Shown here: piece by piece, positions 34,753-43,055 of the stretch | How the letters are laid out: each line of letters begins with the position of its first letter | Position numbering within the stretch: position 1 is the first letter of the stretch | From: Tersicoccus phoenicis | Lineage (GTDB): Bacteria; Actinomycetota; Actinomycetes; Actinomycetales; Micrococcaceae | DNA length: 64,000 bases | Reading direction: 5' to 3' | NCBI RefSeq assembly: GCF_001968835.1 | Contig: NZ_MRDE01000022.1 | Span: forward strand, 51,462-115,461 | Notes under the pieces: generated by a model | Databases searched by the model: none | Told to the model about the DNA's origin: nothing | Seen by the model: only the letters and a program-made list of their open reading frames with translations | Made by a program: the position numbers and the translations under genes

Positions 34753-36555
34753 TCAGCGGCGCACGGCCTCCAGTTCACGATCGTCGGTTCCCGGCGCGTC
34801 CGTTGCCGGCGCGTCGGCCCGGTGCGCGGCCCGTCGGCGGCCAATGGAGGGCCCGACGTCGGGGCCGGCGTCGCGTTCGGCGTCGACCTCGGTCGCCGCG
34901 GCGTGCCGCCCGTGGGCAGCACCGGAGATCACCGGCAGGGTGTCCGACGGCGGGGTGGCCTTAGCGGCGACCACCGGCTCGACGCTCGGCCGGACGTCGA
35001 TGGTCGTGCGCAGCGTCCGCTCCCGGATCAGCAGCGTGGCGATCAGGACGACGACCGCGACGATCGCGGCGTAGCGGAAGATCAGGCCGGTCGCGTCACC
35101 GTAGGCGGCCCGGATGACCTCGCGGACCGGCCCCGGCAGGGCGTTCAGGTCCAGGGACGCGGTCGAGCCGGTGCTTCCGGTCGGCCGCATCCCGCGCGCG
35201 GCCATGCCCTGGGTCGTCAACTCGGTGACCCGGTTGCCGAGCACCGCGCCGAGCACGGCCACGCCGATCGCACCGCCGAAGGACCGGAAGAACGCGACGG
35301 ACGCGCTGGCGGCGCCGATGTCCTGCACCCGCACGGTGTTCTGCACGGCGAGCACCAGGTTCTGCATCAGCGCACCGGTGCCCAGACCGACGAGGAAGAT
35401 GTAGACCGAGACCTGCCACAGCGGCGTCGTGTGGTCCAGCGTGGAGGCGAGCCCGAGGCCGGCGATGAGCAGGATCGACCCGACCACGAGGAAGCGCTTC
35501 CACTTGCCGAACCGGGTGATCAGCTGCCCGGCCACGGTCGTGGCGATCAGGTTGCCGAAGATCATCGGGAGCATCAGCAGGCCGGCCTCCGTCGGGGTGT
35601 ATCCGCGGGCGACCTGGAAGTACTGGCCGAGGTAGGTGTTGCCACCGAACAGGCCGATGCCCACCGCGACCGAGGCGATGATGGCGAGCGCCGTCGTGCG
35701 CTCGGAGACGATCTTCAGCGGCACGACGGGCTCCGCGACGCGGGACTCGACGACGATGAACAGGGCGATCAGCACGATGCTGCCGCCGACCATCCACACG
35801 GTCTGCGGCGACCACCAGTCGTAGTAGTCGGCCTTGCCGGCGAAGGAGACCCAGATCAGCAGGATGCTCACGGCCGCGGCCAGGAGCACGGCGCCGAACC
35901 AGTCGATGGAGACCTTGCGCTTGACGTTCAGGTGGCCCAGGTGCAGCTTGAGCTGGATGATGACGAGCGCGATCACGGCCAGGGGCACGCAGACGAAGAA
36001 CGTGCCCCGCCAGCCGAAGGGGCTGTCCACGATCACGCCGCCGAGCAGCGGGCCGCCGGACATGGCCACGGCCATCACGGCGCCCATGTAGCCGGCGTAG
36101 CGGCCGCGCTGCCGCGGCGGGATGATCGTGCCCAGGATCGCCTGGGCGAGCGCGGTCAGACCGCCCATGGCCAGGCCCTGGACGACGCGGCCGACCATCA
36201 TGATCGGGATGGTCTGCGCGACGCCGGCCCCGATGGAGCCGAGCACGAACATGACGATGGAGATCTGGACCAGCAGCTTCTTGTCGAACAGGTCGGCCAG
36301 CTTGCCCCAGATCGGGGTCGAGGCCGCGTTCGCCAGCAGCGCGGCGGTGATGATCCAGGCGAAGTCCGTCTGGGTGCCGTGCAGGTCGCCGACGATGCGC
36401 GGCAGCGCGTTGGCGACGATGGTCGAGGAGAGGATCGCGGTGAAGAACGCCGCGAGCAGGCCGGTCAGGGCGGCCAGGATCTCCTTGTGGGACATGTGCA
36501 GTTCTTCGGCCGGCGTCGTGGACGCCGGCCGTTCCGCTGCGGTGGTGCTGCTCAT
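34753..36555 (-). CDS. DHA2-family MFS multidrug efflux transporter (EmrB/QacA type)
   Basis: A 600-residue proton-driven exporter with 14 predicted transmembrane helices. The DHA2 motif A (GKLADLFDKKLLVQI) follows helix 2, the first helix has SSTIVANALPRIVGDL, and motif C-like GPLLGGVIVDSPFGWRGTFFV is in helix 5. A ~90-residue Arg/Ala/Asp-rich C-terminal tail is cytoplasmic and probably disordered. The MarR gene lies eleven bases upstream on the same strand; the two form a resistance operon driven by the promoter near 37.13 kb. Confidence 0.9.
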   Translation of the reverse strand: MSSTTAAERPASTTPAEELHMSHKEILAALTGLLAAFFTAILSSTIVANALPRIVGDLHGTQTDFAWIITAALLANAASTPIWGKLADLFDKKLLVQISIVMFVLGSIGAGVAQTIPIMMVGRVVQGLAMGGLTALAQAILGTIIPPRQRGRYAGYMGAVMAVAMSGGPLLGGVIVDSPFGWRGTFFVCVPLAVIALVIIQLKLHLGHLNVKRKVSIDWFGAVLLAAAVSILLIWVSFAGKADYYDWWSPQTVWMVGGSIVLIALFIVVESRVAEPVVPLKIVSERTTALAIIASVAVGIGLFGGNTYLGQYFQVARGYTPTEAGLLMLPMIFGNLIATTVAGQLITRFGKWKRFLVVGSILLIAGLGLASTLDHTTPLWQVSVYIFLVGLGTGALMQNLVLAVQNTVRVQDIGAASASVAFFRSFGGAIGVAVLGAVLGNRVTELTTQGMAARGMRPTGSTGSTASLDLNALPGPVREVIRAAYGDATGLIFRYAAIVAVVVLIATLLIRERTLRTTIDVRPSVEPVVAAKATPPSDTLPVISGAAHGRHAAATEVDAERDAGPDVGPSIGRRRAAHRADAPATDAPGTDDRELEAVRR

Positions 36556-36566
36556 GAAGGTTTCCT

Positions 36567-37091
36567 CTACGCGCTCGTGATGGTGGCCTCGGGGGCGCTC
36601 CCCGGCGCCTCCCCCCGGTCCCCGTCGTGACGGGGCCGGACGTTCTCGTGCTGGGCCGCCTGGAAGACCTCACTCAGGCGGCCCAGGGTGCGGGTGGCGT
36701 GCTCGGCCTCGGCCTCGTCCCACCCGGTCAACAGGTCCTTGAGGCGCTGCGTGCGCTCCGCGGTGACGGCGCCGACCAGGCCACGGCCCGCATCGGTGAC
36801 CGACAGCAGGCTCGCGCGGCCGTCGTCCGGATCGGGGCGGCGGCTGAGCAGTCCGCGGTCCTCGAGGGACGAGATCTGGCGACTCAGGGCGGACGTCCCG
36901 ATCCCGAGCTCGTCGGCCAGCTCCGTCGCGCGCCGTTCCGAGGACGCACACAGCATGTAGAGGATGCCCACGTGGGCCATCCCCACGCCGTCCGCGGCGG
37001 CCACCTGACGCGCGGTGACGTGCTTGATGGTGCGCTGCAGGCGCGTGATCTGCTCCACCAGTGCGGCGGCGGTTCCCTCGGTGACGGTCAT
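36567..37091 (-). CDS. MarR-family transcriptional regulator
   Basis: A 174-residue winged-helix repressor (HTH RATELADELGIGTSALSRQISSLEDRGLLSRRPDPDDGRASLLSVT). It should repress itself and the downstream DHA2 pump, with release by a toxic ligand. The ATG at 37091 follows the ribosome site GGAGGGG. A GTG further upstream in frame would place the start over the promoter and is unlikely. The C-terminal ~20 residues are polar and variable. Confidence 0.9.
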   Translation of the reverse strand: MTVTEGTAAALVEQITRLQRTIKHVTARQVAAADGVGMAHVGILYMLCASSERRATELADELGIGTSALSRQISSLEDRGLLSRRPDPDDGRASLLSVTDAGRGLVGAVTAERTQRLKDLLTGWDEAEAEHATRTLGRLSEVFQAAQHENVRPRHDGDRGEAPGSAPEATITSA

Positions 37092-37122
37092 GATCCCCTC
37101 CGTCGATTTGTTGACCGAACCA

Positions 37123-37155
37123 ACCATAGGCGCACTGTTTGCTTAGGTCAACTAA
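37123..37155 (-). promoter_or_regulatory. marR-MFS promoter with putative MarR operator
   Basis: On the minus strand: -35 TTGACC (37146-37151), a 17-bp spacer and -10 TATGGT (37123-37128). The near-palindrome TTAGGTCAACTAA (37143-37155) covers the -35. GTTGACC at 37110-37116 repeats the GGTCAAC half-site in inverted orientation on the other side of the -10. This is a fitting layout for MarR autoregulation. Confidence 0.6.
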
Positions 37156-37164
37156 CTAGCTTGT

Positions 37165-37170
37165 TATGCT
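37165..37170 (+). promoter_or_regulatory. Extended -10 box of the leaderless MBL-fold gene
   Basis: TATGCT preceded by TGT (extended -10 form) lies six bases before the ATG. No ribosome site is present, so the mRNA is probably leaderless. The MarR operator candidate lies about ten bases upstream and could act on both divergent genes. Confidence 0.5.
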
Positions 37171-37176
37171 GCTCAC

Positions 37177-37827
37177 ATGACCGACATCGCCGTGACGAAG
37201 ACGACCGACGTCGTGCTGCGCAGCATCGCCGTCGGCTCGATGGACAACAACGTCTACCTGCTGACCTCGCGCCGCTCCGGCGCCCAGGCCCTGATCGACG
37301 CCGCCGCCGACGCCCCGGCGATCGAGGGCCTGCTCGCCTCCGCCGCGACCGACTCCCCCGCCGACCCGCGGCTCGCGCTGATCATCACCACTCACCGGCA
37401 CCACGATCACGTCGGTGCGCTGGCCGCGGTCGCCGAGCGGACCGGTGCGCGGACCGCCGCCGGCCGGGACGACGCCCCGGCCATCGAGGTGCCGACGTCG
37501 GTGCTGCTCGACCACGGTGACGTCGCGGACTTCGACGGGTTCGCCCTGACGGCGATCGCCCTGCGCGGACACACCCCCGGGTCGGTCGCCCTGCTGCTGC
37601 GGGACCCGGCGGGTCCGGACCACCTGTTCAGCGGCGACTCCCTCTTCCCCGGCGGGGTGGGCCGCACGAGCGGGCCGGCGGACTTCCGTTCCCTGTACCG
37701 GGACGTCGTCGAGCGCGTGTTCGACGTGCTCGACGACGACACGGTCGTCCATCCCGGCCACGGGGCGCCGACGACGCTCGGGGCCGAGCGCCCGGCCCTG
37801 CCGGAGTGGGAGCGGCGCGGCTGGTAG
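37177..37827 (+). CDS. MBL-fold metallohydrolase (glyoxalase II-like)
   Basis: A 216-residue metallo-beta-lactamase-fold hydrolase. The zinc motif THRHHDHVG (HxHxDH), a later His in RGHTPGSVAL, Asp in LFSGDSLFPGGVGR and His in VVHPGHGAPT complete a two-metal site of the hydroxyacylglutathione-hydrolase type. In many actinobacteria a gene of this kind lies beside uvrA; here it is 6.5 kb away, separated by exporter genes. The substrate is unknown. It is divergent from marR and convergent with the ROK gene, ending eleven bases from it. Confidence 0.88.
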   Translation: MTDIAVTKTTDVVLRSIAVGSMDNNVYLLTSRRSGAQALIDAAADAPAIEGLLASAATDSPADPRLALIITTHRHHDHVGALAAVAERTGARTAAGRDDAPAIEVPTSVLLDHGDVADFDGFALTAIALRGHTPGSVALLLRDPAGPDHLFSGDSLFPGGVGRTSGPADFRSLYRDVVERVFDVLDDDTVVHPGHGAPTTLGAERPALPEWERRGW

Positions 37828-37837
37828 CGAGCGCACC

Positions 37838-39082
37838 TCAGCGGCGGAGCCGGCTCGTGGTGGTCGGCACCCAGGCCGCCGGGCGTTCGATGACTCCCTC
37901 CAGCACCGTGATCGCGGCTCCGGTCGCGCCGGGCGCCCGGTCTTCCGTCCCCGTGTGCGCGCCGACCGTCACGGTCGGCCCGTCGAACCGGCCGGCGAGC
38001 GCCCGGGTTCCGAGCCGTTCGGCCAGGTCCGGCGCGATCAGCCCGGCGAGTCGGCCGAGATGACCGCCGAGGATCACCGCCGGGATGTCGAGGAGGTTGA
38101 CGGCACTGACCAGCGCGGTCTCCAGGGCGCTCACCGCGGTGGCGAGCGCCCGCGTGGCCGCCTCGTCACCCTCGCGGCAGGCGGCGGCGAACCGGTCGAT
38201 CCCGGCCGTCACCGGCAGCCCGGCCGCGCTCTGCAGCGCCCGGAGGCCCGCGTACCGCTCCAGGCAGCCGTGTGAACCGCATGGGCAGGCCGGTCCCGCC
38301 GGGTCCACGCACACGTGCCCGATCTCGCCGGCCCAGCCGTGCTGGCCCCGCATCAGGCGCCCGTCGAGCACGGCCGCGCCGCCGATGCCGATCTCCCCCG
38401 AGAGGTAGATGAAGTCCTGCGGTCCCTCCCGGCGGCCGGGGACCGGATGTGCCACCGCGACGGCGGCGCAGTCTGCCTCGTTCCCGAGCAGCACCGGTCC
38501 GAGGGCCGGCGCGGCGAGCAGCGGTCCCGGCTCGACGGCCGACCAGCCCAGGTTCGGCGCCCGCAGCAGCGTGCCCGAGCCGGGGCGGACGATGCCGGGC
38601 AGGGCCAGCCCGGTGCCCACCAGCGTCCGGTCCGGTCCGGCGGCCGCGGCCACTCGCACGCCGCACGCTCCCATCCGCGGCAGGACCACGGCCGGGTCAC
38701 TGGCCACGAAATCCCCGTCCACCGTCTCCTCGGCGAGCACGCTACCGTCGAGGGCGACCAGGCGCGCCAGCAGGAACGTGGCGTTCACCTGCAGGCCGAG
38801 GGCGCAGAGCCGGTCGTCGGCGACCACCGGGGTCGCCGGCCGGCCGAGCCCGCCCCCGACCTTGGCGACCTCGCGGACCAGGCCGCCCGCCAGCAGGTCG
38901 TCGACCAACCGGGAAACGGTCGACCGGGTCAACGCCGTGGCCGCGGCGACGTCGGCCCGGGACATCGACGTGGTCGCGCCGAGGATGATGCGCGCGACCA
39001 GCGAGAGGTTGTGCTCCCGCAGCGTCGCCTGCGTGGCGCCGGCCACCGGGCGCGGGCGGGCAGGACGCGAGACGATGTTCAC
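37838..39082 (-). CDS. ROK-family transcriptional repressor (XylR type)
   Basis: A 414-residue ROK repressor: N-terminal winged helix (TSMSRADVAAATALTRSTVSRLVDDLLAGGLV) followed by the sugar-kinase-like fold with PNLGW, LLGNEADCAA, YLSGEIGIGGAAVLDGRLMRG, the ROK signature AGEIGHVCVD and the zinc cluster CPCGSHGCLERYAG. It is divergent from xylA, so xylose is the likely inducer. A GTG start lies seven bases after TACAGT (39090-39095, minus strand), which suggests a leaderless mRNA. The frame stays open far upstream but overlaps xylA and xylB there and is not real. Confidence 0.92.
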   Translation of the reverse strand: MNIVSRPARPRPVAGATQATLREHNLSLVARIILGATTSMSRADVAAATALTRSTVSRLVDDLLAGGLVREVAKVGGGLGRPATPVVADDRLCALGLQVNATFLLARLVALDGSVLAEETVDGDFVASDPAVVLPRMGACGVRVAAAAGPDRTLVGTGLALPGIVRPGSGTLLRAPNLGWSAVEPGPLLAAPALGPVLLGNEADCAAVAVAHPVPGRREGPQDFIYLSGEIGIGGAAVLDGRLMRGQHGWAGEIGHVCVDPAGPACPCGSHGCLERYAGLRALQSAAGLPVTAGIDRFAAACREGDEAATRALATAVSALETALVSAVNLLDIPAVILGGHLGRLAGLIAPDLAERLGTRALAGRFDGPTVTVGAHTGTEDRAPGATGAAITVLEGVIERPAAWVPTTTSRLRR

Positions 39083-39086
39083 GGCA

Positions 39087-39128
39087 TTGACTGTAACCGA
39101 CCTCACCACTATGTTGTATGAAACAACA
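39087..39128 (+). promoter_or_regulatory. xylA promoter and ROK/XylR operator
   Basis: -35 TTGACT (39087-39092), a 17-bp spacer and -10 TATGTT (39110-39115) form a near-consensus promoter. The inverted repeat TGTTGT-ATGAA-ACAACA (39112-39128) overlaps the -10. Its TTGT/ACAA half-sites resemble XylR operators. It also lies over the region where a -35 for the divergent repressor gene would be, so one bound ROK protein could control both. Confidence 0.7.
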
Positions 39129-39148
39129 ATCTCGACAGAGGAGTGATC

Positions 39149-40327
39149 ATGGTGCGTCAGCCCACGAAGGACGACCGGTTCTCGTTCGGCCTGTGGACGG
39201 TCGGCTGGACCGGCATCGACCCGTTCGGGTCCGCGACCCGGCCGTCGCTGGACCCGCGGGAGTACGCGGAGAAGCTGGCCGAGCTGGGCGCGTGGGGCAT
39301 CACGTTCCACGACAACGACGTCTTCCCGTTCGACGCCGACGAGCAGACGCGGCGCCGGATCACCGGTCAGCTCAAGGACGCCGCGGACCGCGCCGGCCTG
39401 GTGATCGAGATGGTCACGACGAACACCTTCACGCACCCGGTGTTCAAGGACGGCGGCCTCACCTCCAACGACCGGAGCGTGCGCCGGTTCGGCCTGCGCA
39501 AGGTGCTCTCCGCCGTCGACCTGGCCGCGGAGATGGGCGCCGGCACGTTCGTCATGTGGGGCGGCCGCGAGGGCGCGGAGTACGACTCCTCGAAGAACCT
39601 GTACGCGGCGCTGGAGCGGTACCGCGATGGCCTCGATACCGTCGCCGGTTACATCAAGGACCAGGGCTACGACCTGCGGATCGGTCTGGAGCCCAAGCCC
39701 AACGAGCCGCGCGGCGACATCTTCCTGCCGACGGTGGGCCACGCGCTGGCTCTGATCGCCGAGCTGGAGCACGGCGACATCGTCGGCCTCAACCCGGAGA
39801 CCGGGCACGAGCAGATGGCCAACCTCAACTACACGCACGCCCTCGCGCAGGCGCTGTTCAGCGGCAAGCTGTTCCACATCGACCTGAACGGCCAGAAGGG
39901 CCTGAAGTACGACCAGGACCTGGTGTTCGGCCACGGCGATCTGCTCTCGGCCTTCTTCACCGTCGACCTGCTGGAGAACGGGTTCCCGGGTTCGCCCGAC
40001 GCGCCCCGCTACACCGGCCCCAAGCACTTCGACTACAAGCCGTCCCGCACCGAGTACTTCGACGGCGTCTGGAAGTCGGCCGAGGCGAACATGGCCACCT
40101 ACCTGCAGCTGGCCGAGAAGGCACGGGCCTTCCGGGCGGATCCGCGCGTGCAGGAGGCCCTGCACCACGCCGGCGTGGCCGACCTCGCCGAGCCGACACT
40201 CGCCGCGGACGAGACGGTGGCCGACCTGCGCGCCGCGGCCGACGAGTTCGACGTCGACGCCGCCGCGGAGCGCGACTACGGCTTCGTGGCGCTGCACCAG
40301 CTGGCCGTCGAGCACCTGATCGGCTGA
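39149..40327 (+). CDS. xylA: Xylose isomerase
   Basis: Converts D-xylose to D-xylulose with divalent metal ions. The 392 residues match the class I actinobacterial enzyme. [17 protein letters not shown] begins the barrel, and the catalytic His lies in [27 protein letters not shown] and [23 protein letters not shown] carry the metal-binding Glu, and [18 protein letters not shown] follows. The ATG at 39149 has a GAGGAG ribosome site; a GTG two codons earlier is less likely. xylB follows after three bases. Confidence 0.96.
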   Translation: MVRQPTKDDRFSFGLWTVGWTGIDPFGSATRPSLDPREYAEKLAELGAWGITFHDNDVFPFDADEQTRRRITGQLKDAADRAGLVIEMVTTNTFTHPVFKDGGLTSNDRSVRRFGLRKVLSAVDLAAEMGAGTFVMWGGREGAEYDSSKNLYAALERYRDGLDTVAGYIKDQGYDLRIGLEPKPNEPRGDIFLPTVGHALALIAELEHGDIVGLNPETGHEQMANLNYTHALAQALFSGKLFHIDLNGQKGLKYDQDLVFGHGDLLSAFFTVDLLENGFPGSPDAPRYTGPKHFDYKPSRTEYFDGVWKSAEANMATYLQLAEKARAFRADPRVQEALHHAGVADLAEPTLAADETVADLRAAADEFDVDAAAERDYGFVALHQLAVEHLIG

Positions 40328-40330
40328 CCC

Positions 40331-41839
40331 GTGGCCCTCGTCGCCGGCGTCGACAGCTCGACGCAGTCCTGCAAGGTCGTCATCCGTGACGCCGAGACCG
40401 GGGCGCTCGTGCGCTCCGGGTCGGCGCCGCACCCCGACGGCACGGAGGTCGATCCCGCGGCCTGGTGGGACGCCCTCCAGGCCGCGATCGAGGACGCCGG
40501 TGGCCTGGACGGGGTCACCGCGATGGCGGTGGGCGGTCAGCAGCACGGCATGGTCGCCCTCGACGCGGCCGGTGCGGTGATCCGGCCGGCCCTGCTCTGG
40601 AACGACACCCGCTCGGCGGACGCCGTCGTCGACCTCGCCCACGAGCTCGGCGACGGCGACGTCGCGCGGGGCCGGGAGGCCCTGCTGGCGGCGGGCGGCT
40701 CGGTGCCGGTCGCCTCGTTCACGGTGTCCAAGCTCCGCTGGCTCGCCGACCACGAGCCGGAGCACGCGGCGCGCGTGGCCGCGGTGGCCCTTCCGCACGA
40801 CTGGCTCACCTGGCGCCTGGCCGGGTCGGCCGACCTGGCCACCCTGACCACGGACCGCTCCGACGCCTCGGGAACCGGCTACTGGCAACCCGACACGGGG
40901 CAGTACCGGTGGGACCTGGTCTCCCGCGCCCTGCGGCGCGACGTCGGGCCGGACGAGCTGGTGCTTCCCCGTGTCGCCGAGCCCTTCGAGGCCGTCGGGA
41001 CCACCGCCGGCGCCGGCGCGGTCCCGGCCGGAATCGTGCTCGCACCCGGGTGCGGGGACAACGCGGGGGCCGCCCTCGGGCTCGGCCTGGCTCCCGGGCA
41101 GGTCTTCCTCTCCCTGGGTACGTCCGGGGTGGTGGCGGCCGTGACCGAGGCCCCCACCACCGACCCGAGCGGCATCGTCGCGGGGTTCGCGGACGCGACG
41201 GGCGTCTTCCTGCCCTTGGCGTGCACGCTCAACGCGACGCGGGTGCTCGAGGCCGCGCGCCGCCTGCTCGGCGTCGAGCACACCGAGTTCAGCGAACTCG
41301 CCCTCGCCGCGGAACCCGGCGCGGGCGGCCTCGTGCACGTGCCGTACCTCGAGGGTGAGCGCACCCCGGACCTGCCCCGGGCCACGGGGTCGCTGCACGG
41401 GATGACGCCGGCGTCGCTGACCCGGCCGAACCTGGCGCGGGCGGCGGTCGAGGGCCTGCTCTGTCATCTGGCCGCCGCGCTCGACGGCATCCGCGCGCTC
41501 GGGGTCGACGTCACCGAGGTGGCGCTGGTGGGCGGCGGTGCCCGGTCGGCCGCGGTGCGGAAGCTCGCCCCCGGCCTGCTCGGCGTGCCGGTCCTGGTGC
41601 CGTCCCCGGGCGAGTACGTGGCCGACGGCGCCGCCCGGCAGGCCGCCACCGTTGCGGCCGGGGCTTCCGTCCCGATCGCCTGGACCGCCGGCCGGGCCGA
41701 GCGGTTCACCGGGACGCCGCAGCCGGGCGTCCGCGCCGCCTACGACCGGCAGGCCGCACGAGCGAGGGACGAGTTCGCCGGCGGCGGCCCCGTCGGCCGG
41801 GGGCCTCTCCCCCGGGACACGGTCGGCGCCGGCGCGTGA
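40331..41839 (+). CDS. xylB: Xylulokinase
   Basis: Phosphorylates D-xylulose to xylulose 5-phosphate, which enters the pentose phosphate pathway. A 502-residue FGGY-family kinase: [13 protein letters not shown] at the N-terminus (phosphate loop), [19 protein letters not shown] with the catalytic-type Asp, and the second ATP motif [15 protein letters not shown]. The GTG start lies three bases after the xylA stop. The C-terminal ~25 residues are Gly/Pro-rich and probably disordered. Confidence 0.95.
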   Translation: MALVAGVDSSTQSCKVVIRDAETGALVRSGSAPHPDGTEVDPAAWWDALQAAIEDAGGLDGVTAMAVGGQQHGMVALDAAGAVIRPALLWNDTRSADAVVDLAHELGDGDVARGREALLAAGGSVPVASFTVSKLRWLADHEPEHAARVAAVALPHDWLTWRLAGSADLATLTTDRSDASGTGYWQPDTGQYRWDLVSRALRRDVGPDELVLPRVAEPFEAVGTTAGAGAVPAGIVLAPGCGDNAGAALGLGLAPGQVFLSLGTSGVVAAVTEAPTTDPSGIVAGFADATGVFLPLACTLNATRVLEAARRLLGVEHTEFSELALAAEPGAGGLVHVPYLEGERTPDLPRATGSLHGMTPASLTRPNLARAAVEGLLCHLAAALDGIRALGVDVTEVALVGGGARSAAVRKLAPGLLGVPVLVPSPGEYVADGAARQAATVAAGASVPIAWTAGRAERFTGTPQPGVRAAYDRQAARARDEFAGGGPVGRGPLPRDTVGAGA

Positions 41840-41877
41840 CCACCGGGGTGGCCCGCTGACGGGGTGCCCACCCGGCT

Positions 41878-41894
41878 CGCCGACCGGATCGGCG
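41878..41894. terminator. Weak stem-loop between convergent xylB and galM
   Basis: CGCCGA-CCGGA-TCGGCG forms a six-pair stem with a five-base loop in the 97-bp gap between the two converging genes. A smaller GGGTG/CACCC stem lies just upstream. It may serve as a bidirectional terminator. There is no U-run. Confidence 0.35.
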
Positions 41895-41936
41895 GCCAGG
41901 ACACACCGGCAGGACCGGCGGCGCTGGGCCTGTCGA

Positions 41937-43055
41937 TCAGTCCGTCGTCGTGCGGAACTCCCAGCGGAAACGCGACCGCCGGACCTCGCCCGGCCGCAGC
42001 ACGGCCGACGGCAGGTCCGCCCGGTTGGGGGCGTCGGGGCACTGCTGGGGCTCCAGCGCCACCCCGTCGCCCGGACGATACAGCTGCCCGCCGTGGCCGG
42101 GCACCCCGGTGGCGAGCACGTTGCCCGTGTACACCTGCAACGACGGCTGGTCCGCGAGCACGCGCACGCCCCGGCCGGCGGACGGCAGGCTCAGATCGGC
42201 GACCTCCCGCAGTCCGGTCCCCTCGGGCAGGTACGGGTGGTCGAGGCCGCCGACGGCGGCCACCTGCGGTACCGGGTGCCGTCGCGCGCGGCCGAGGACC
42301 TCACCGTCGCGCAGATCGAGGCCGACCGCGGTGACGTCGGCGATCTCGCCGGGGATGCCCGTCGCGTCCACCGTCAGCACCCGCTCGGCCGGCACCCGCA
42401 GCACGTGCTCGTCGATGCTGCCGCCTCCGGCGAGGTTGAGATACAGGTGGCTCGTCAGGCCGACCACGGTCGGCGCGTCGGTGCGGGCCTCGACGGTCAG
42501 CTCCAGCGTCGCGCCTTCCACCGCATACCGGGCGCGTACGTCCAGCCGGCCGGGGAAGCCGCCGTCCCCGTCGAGACTGGCCAGCTCCAGGGTGAGCGTC
42601 GCCGGGGTGTGTTCGGTGACCGCCCACGTCCGACGGTCCAGTCCGGTGTTCCCGCCGTGCAGGCTGTGGGCGCCGTCGTTGGCGTCGAGCCGGTGGCGCC
42701 GCCCGTCGAGGTCGAAGGCGGCGCCGGTGATCCGGTTGGCGTACCGGCCGATCAACCCGCCCAGGTAGCTGTCCGGGTGGGCCAGGTACCCGGCCATGTC
42801 GGCGAAGCCGAGCGCGACGTCCGTCCAGCCCGCGCCCGCACCTCTACCCGGGTGGTCGGCGTCCTCGCGCAGGCGGACGCGGTTCAGGGTGGCGCCGTGG
42901 TCGAGGACGGTGACCGCGAGGGCGTCGCTGCCGATCTGCCGCGCGGTCACCGTCCCGCCGGCGGCGTCCACGCCGAACCGGCGTGCCGCGCCCGGCGCGT
43001 CCGGACGGCCCTCGGCCTCCTGGCCGGCGGCGTCGCTCACTGCGCTCGCGCTCAC
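41937..43055 (-). CDS. galM: Aldose 1-epimerase
   Basis: Interconverts alpha and beta anomers of sugars such as xylose or glucose. The 372-residue beta-sandwich has the family landmarks GGLIGRYANRITGAAF, NDGAHSLHGGNTGLD (catalytic-type His), LTSHLYLNLAG with the second conserved His, and a C-terminal Glu in GVALEPQQCPDAPN. The GTG start overlaps the GH3 stop (GTGA). The first ~35 residues, encoded partly by a CGCTC-rich stretch, are not family-like, so a later start is possible. It is the last gene of the xyloside operon. Confidence 0.9.
   Translation of the reverse strand: MSASAVSDAAGQEAEGRPDAPGAARRFGVDAAGGTVTARQIGSDALAVTVLDHGATLNRVRLREDADHPGRGAGAGWTDVALGFADMAGYLAHPDSYLGGLIGRYANRITGAAFDLDGRRHRLDANDGAHSLHGGNTGLDRRTWAVTEHTPATLTLELASLDGDGGFPGRLDVRARYAVEGATLELTVEARTDAPTVVGLTSHLYLNLAGGGSIDEHVLRVPAERVLTVDATGIPGEIADVTAVGLDLRDGEVLGRARRHPVPQVAAVGGLDHPYLPEGTGLREVADLSLPSAGRGVRVLADQPSLQVYTGNVLATGVPGHGGQLYRPGDGVALEPQQCPDAPNRADLPSAVLRPGEVRRSRFRWEFRTTTD

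Noticed and set aside
39083..41467. A very long stop-free minus-strand frame extending the ROK gene upstream
   Set aside because: It lies antisense to xylA and xylB, whose families and ribosome sites are clear. The sequence beyond 39082 has no family features and is a by-product of high GC.
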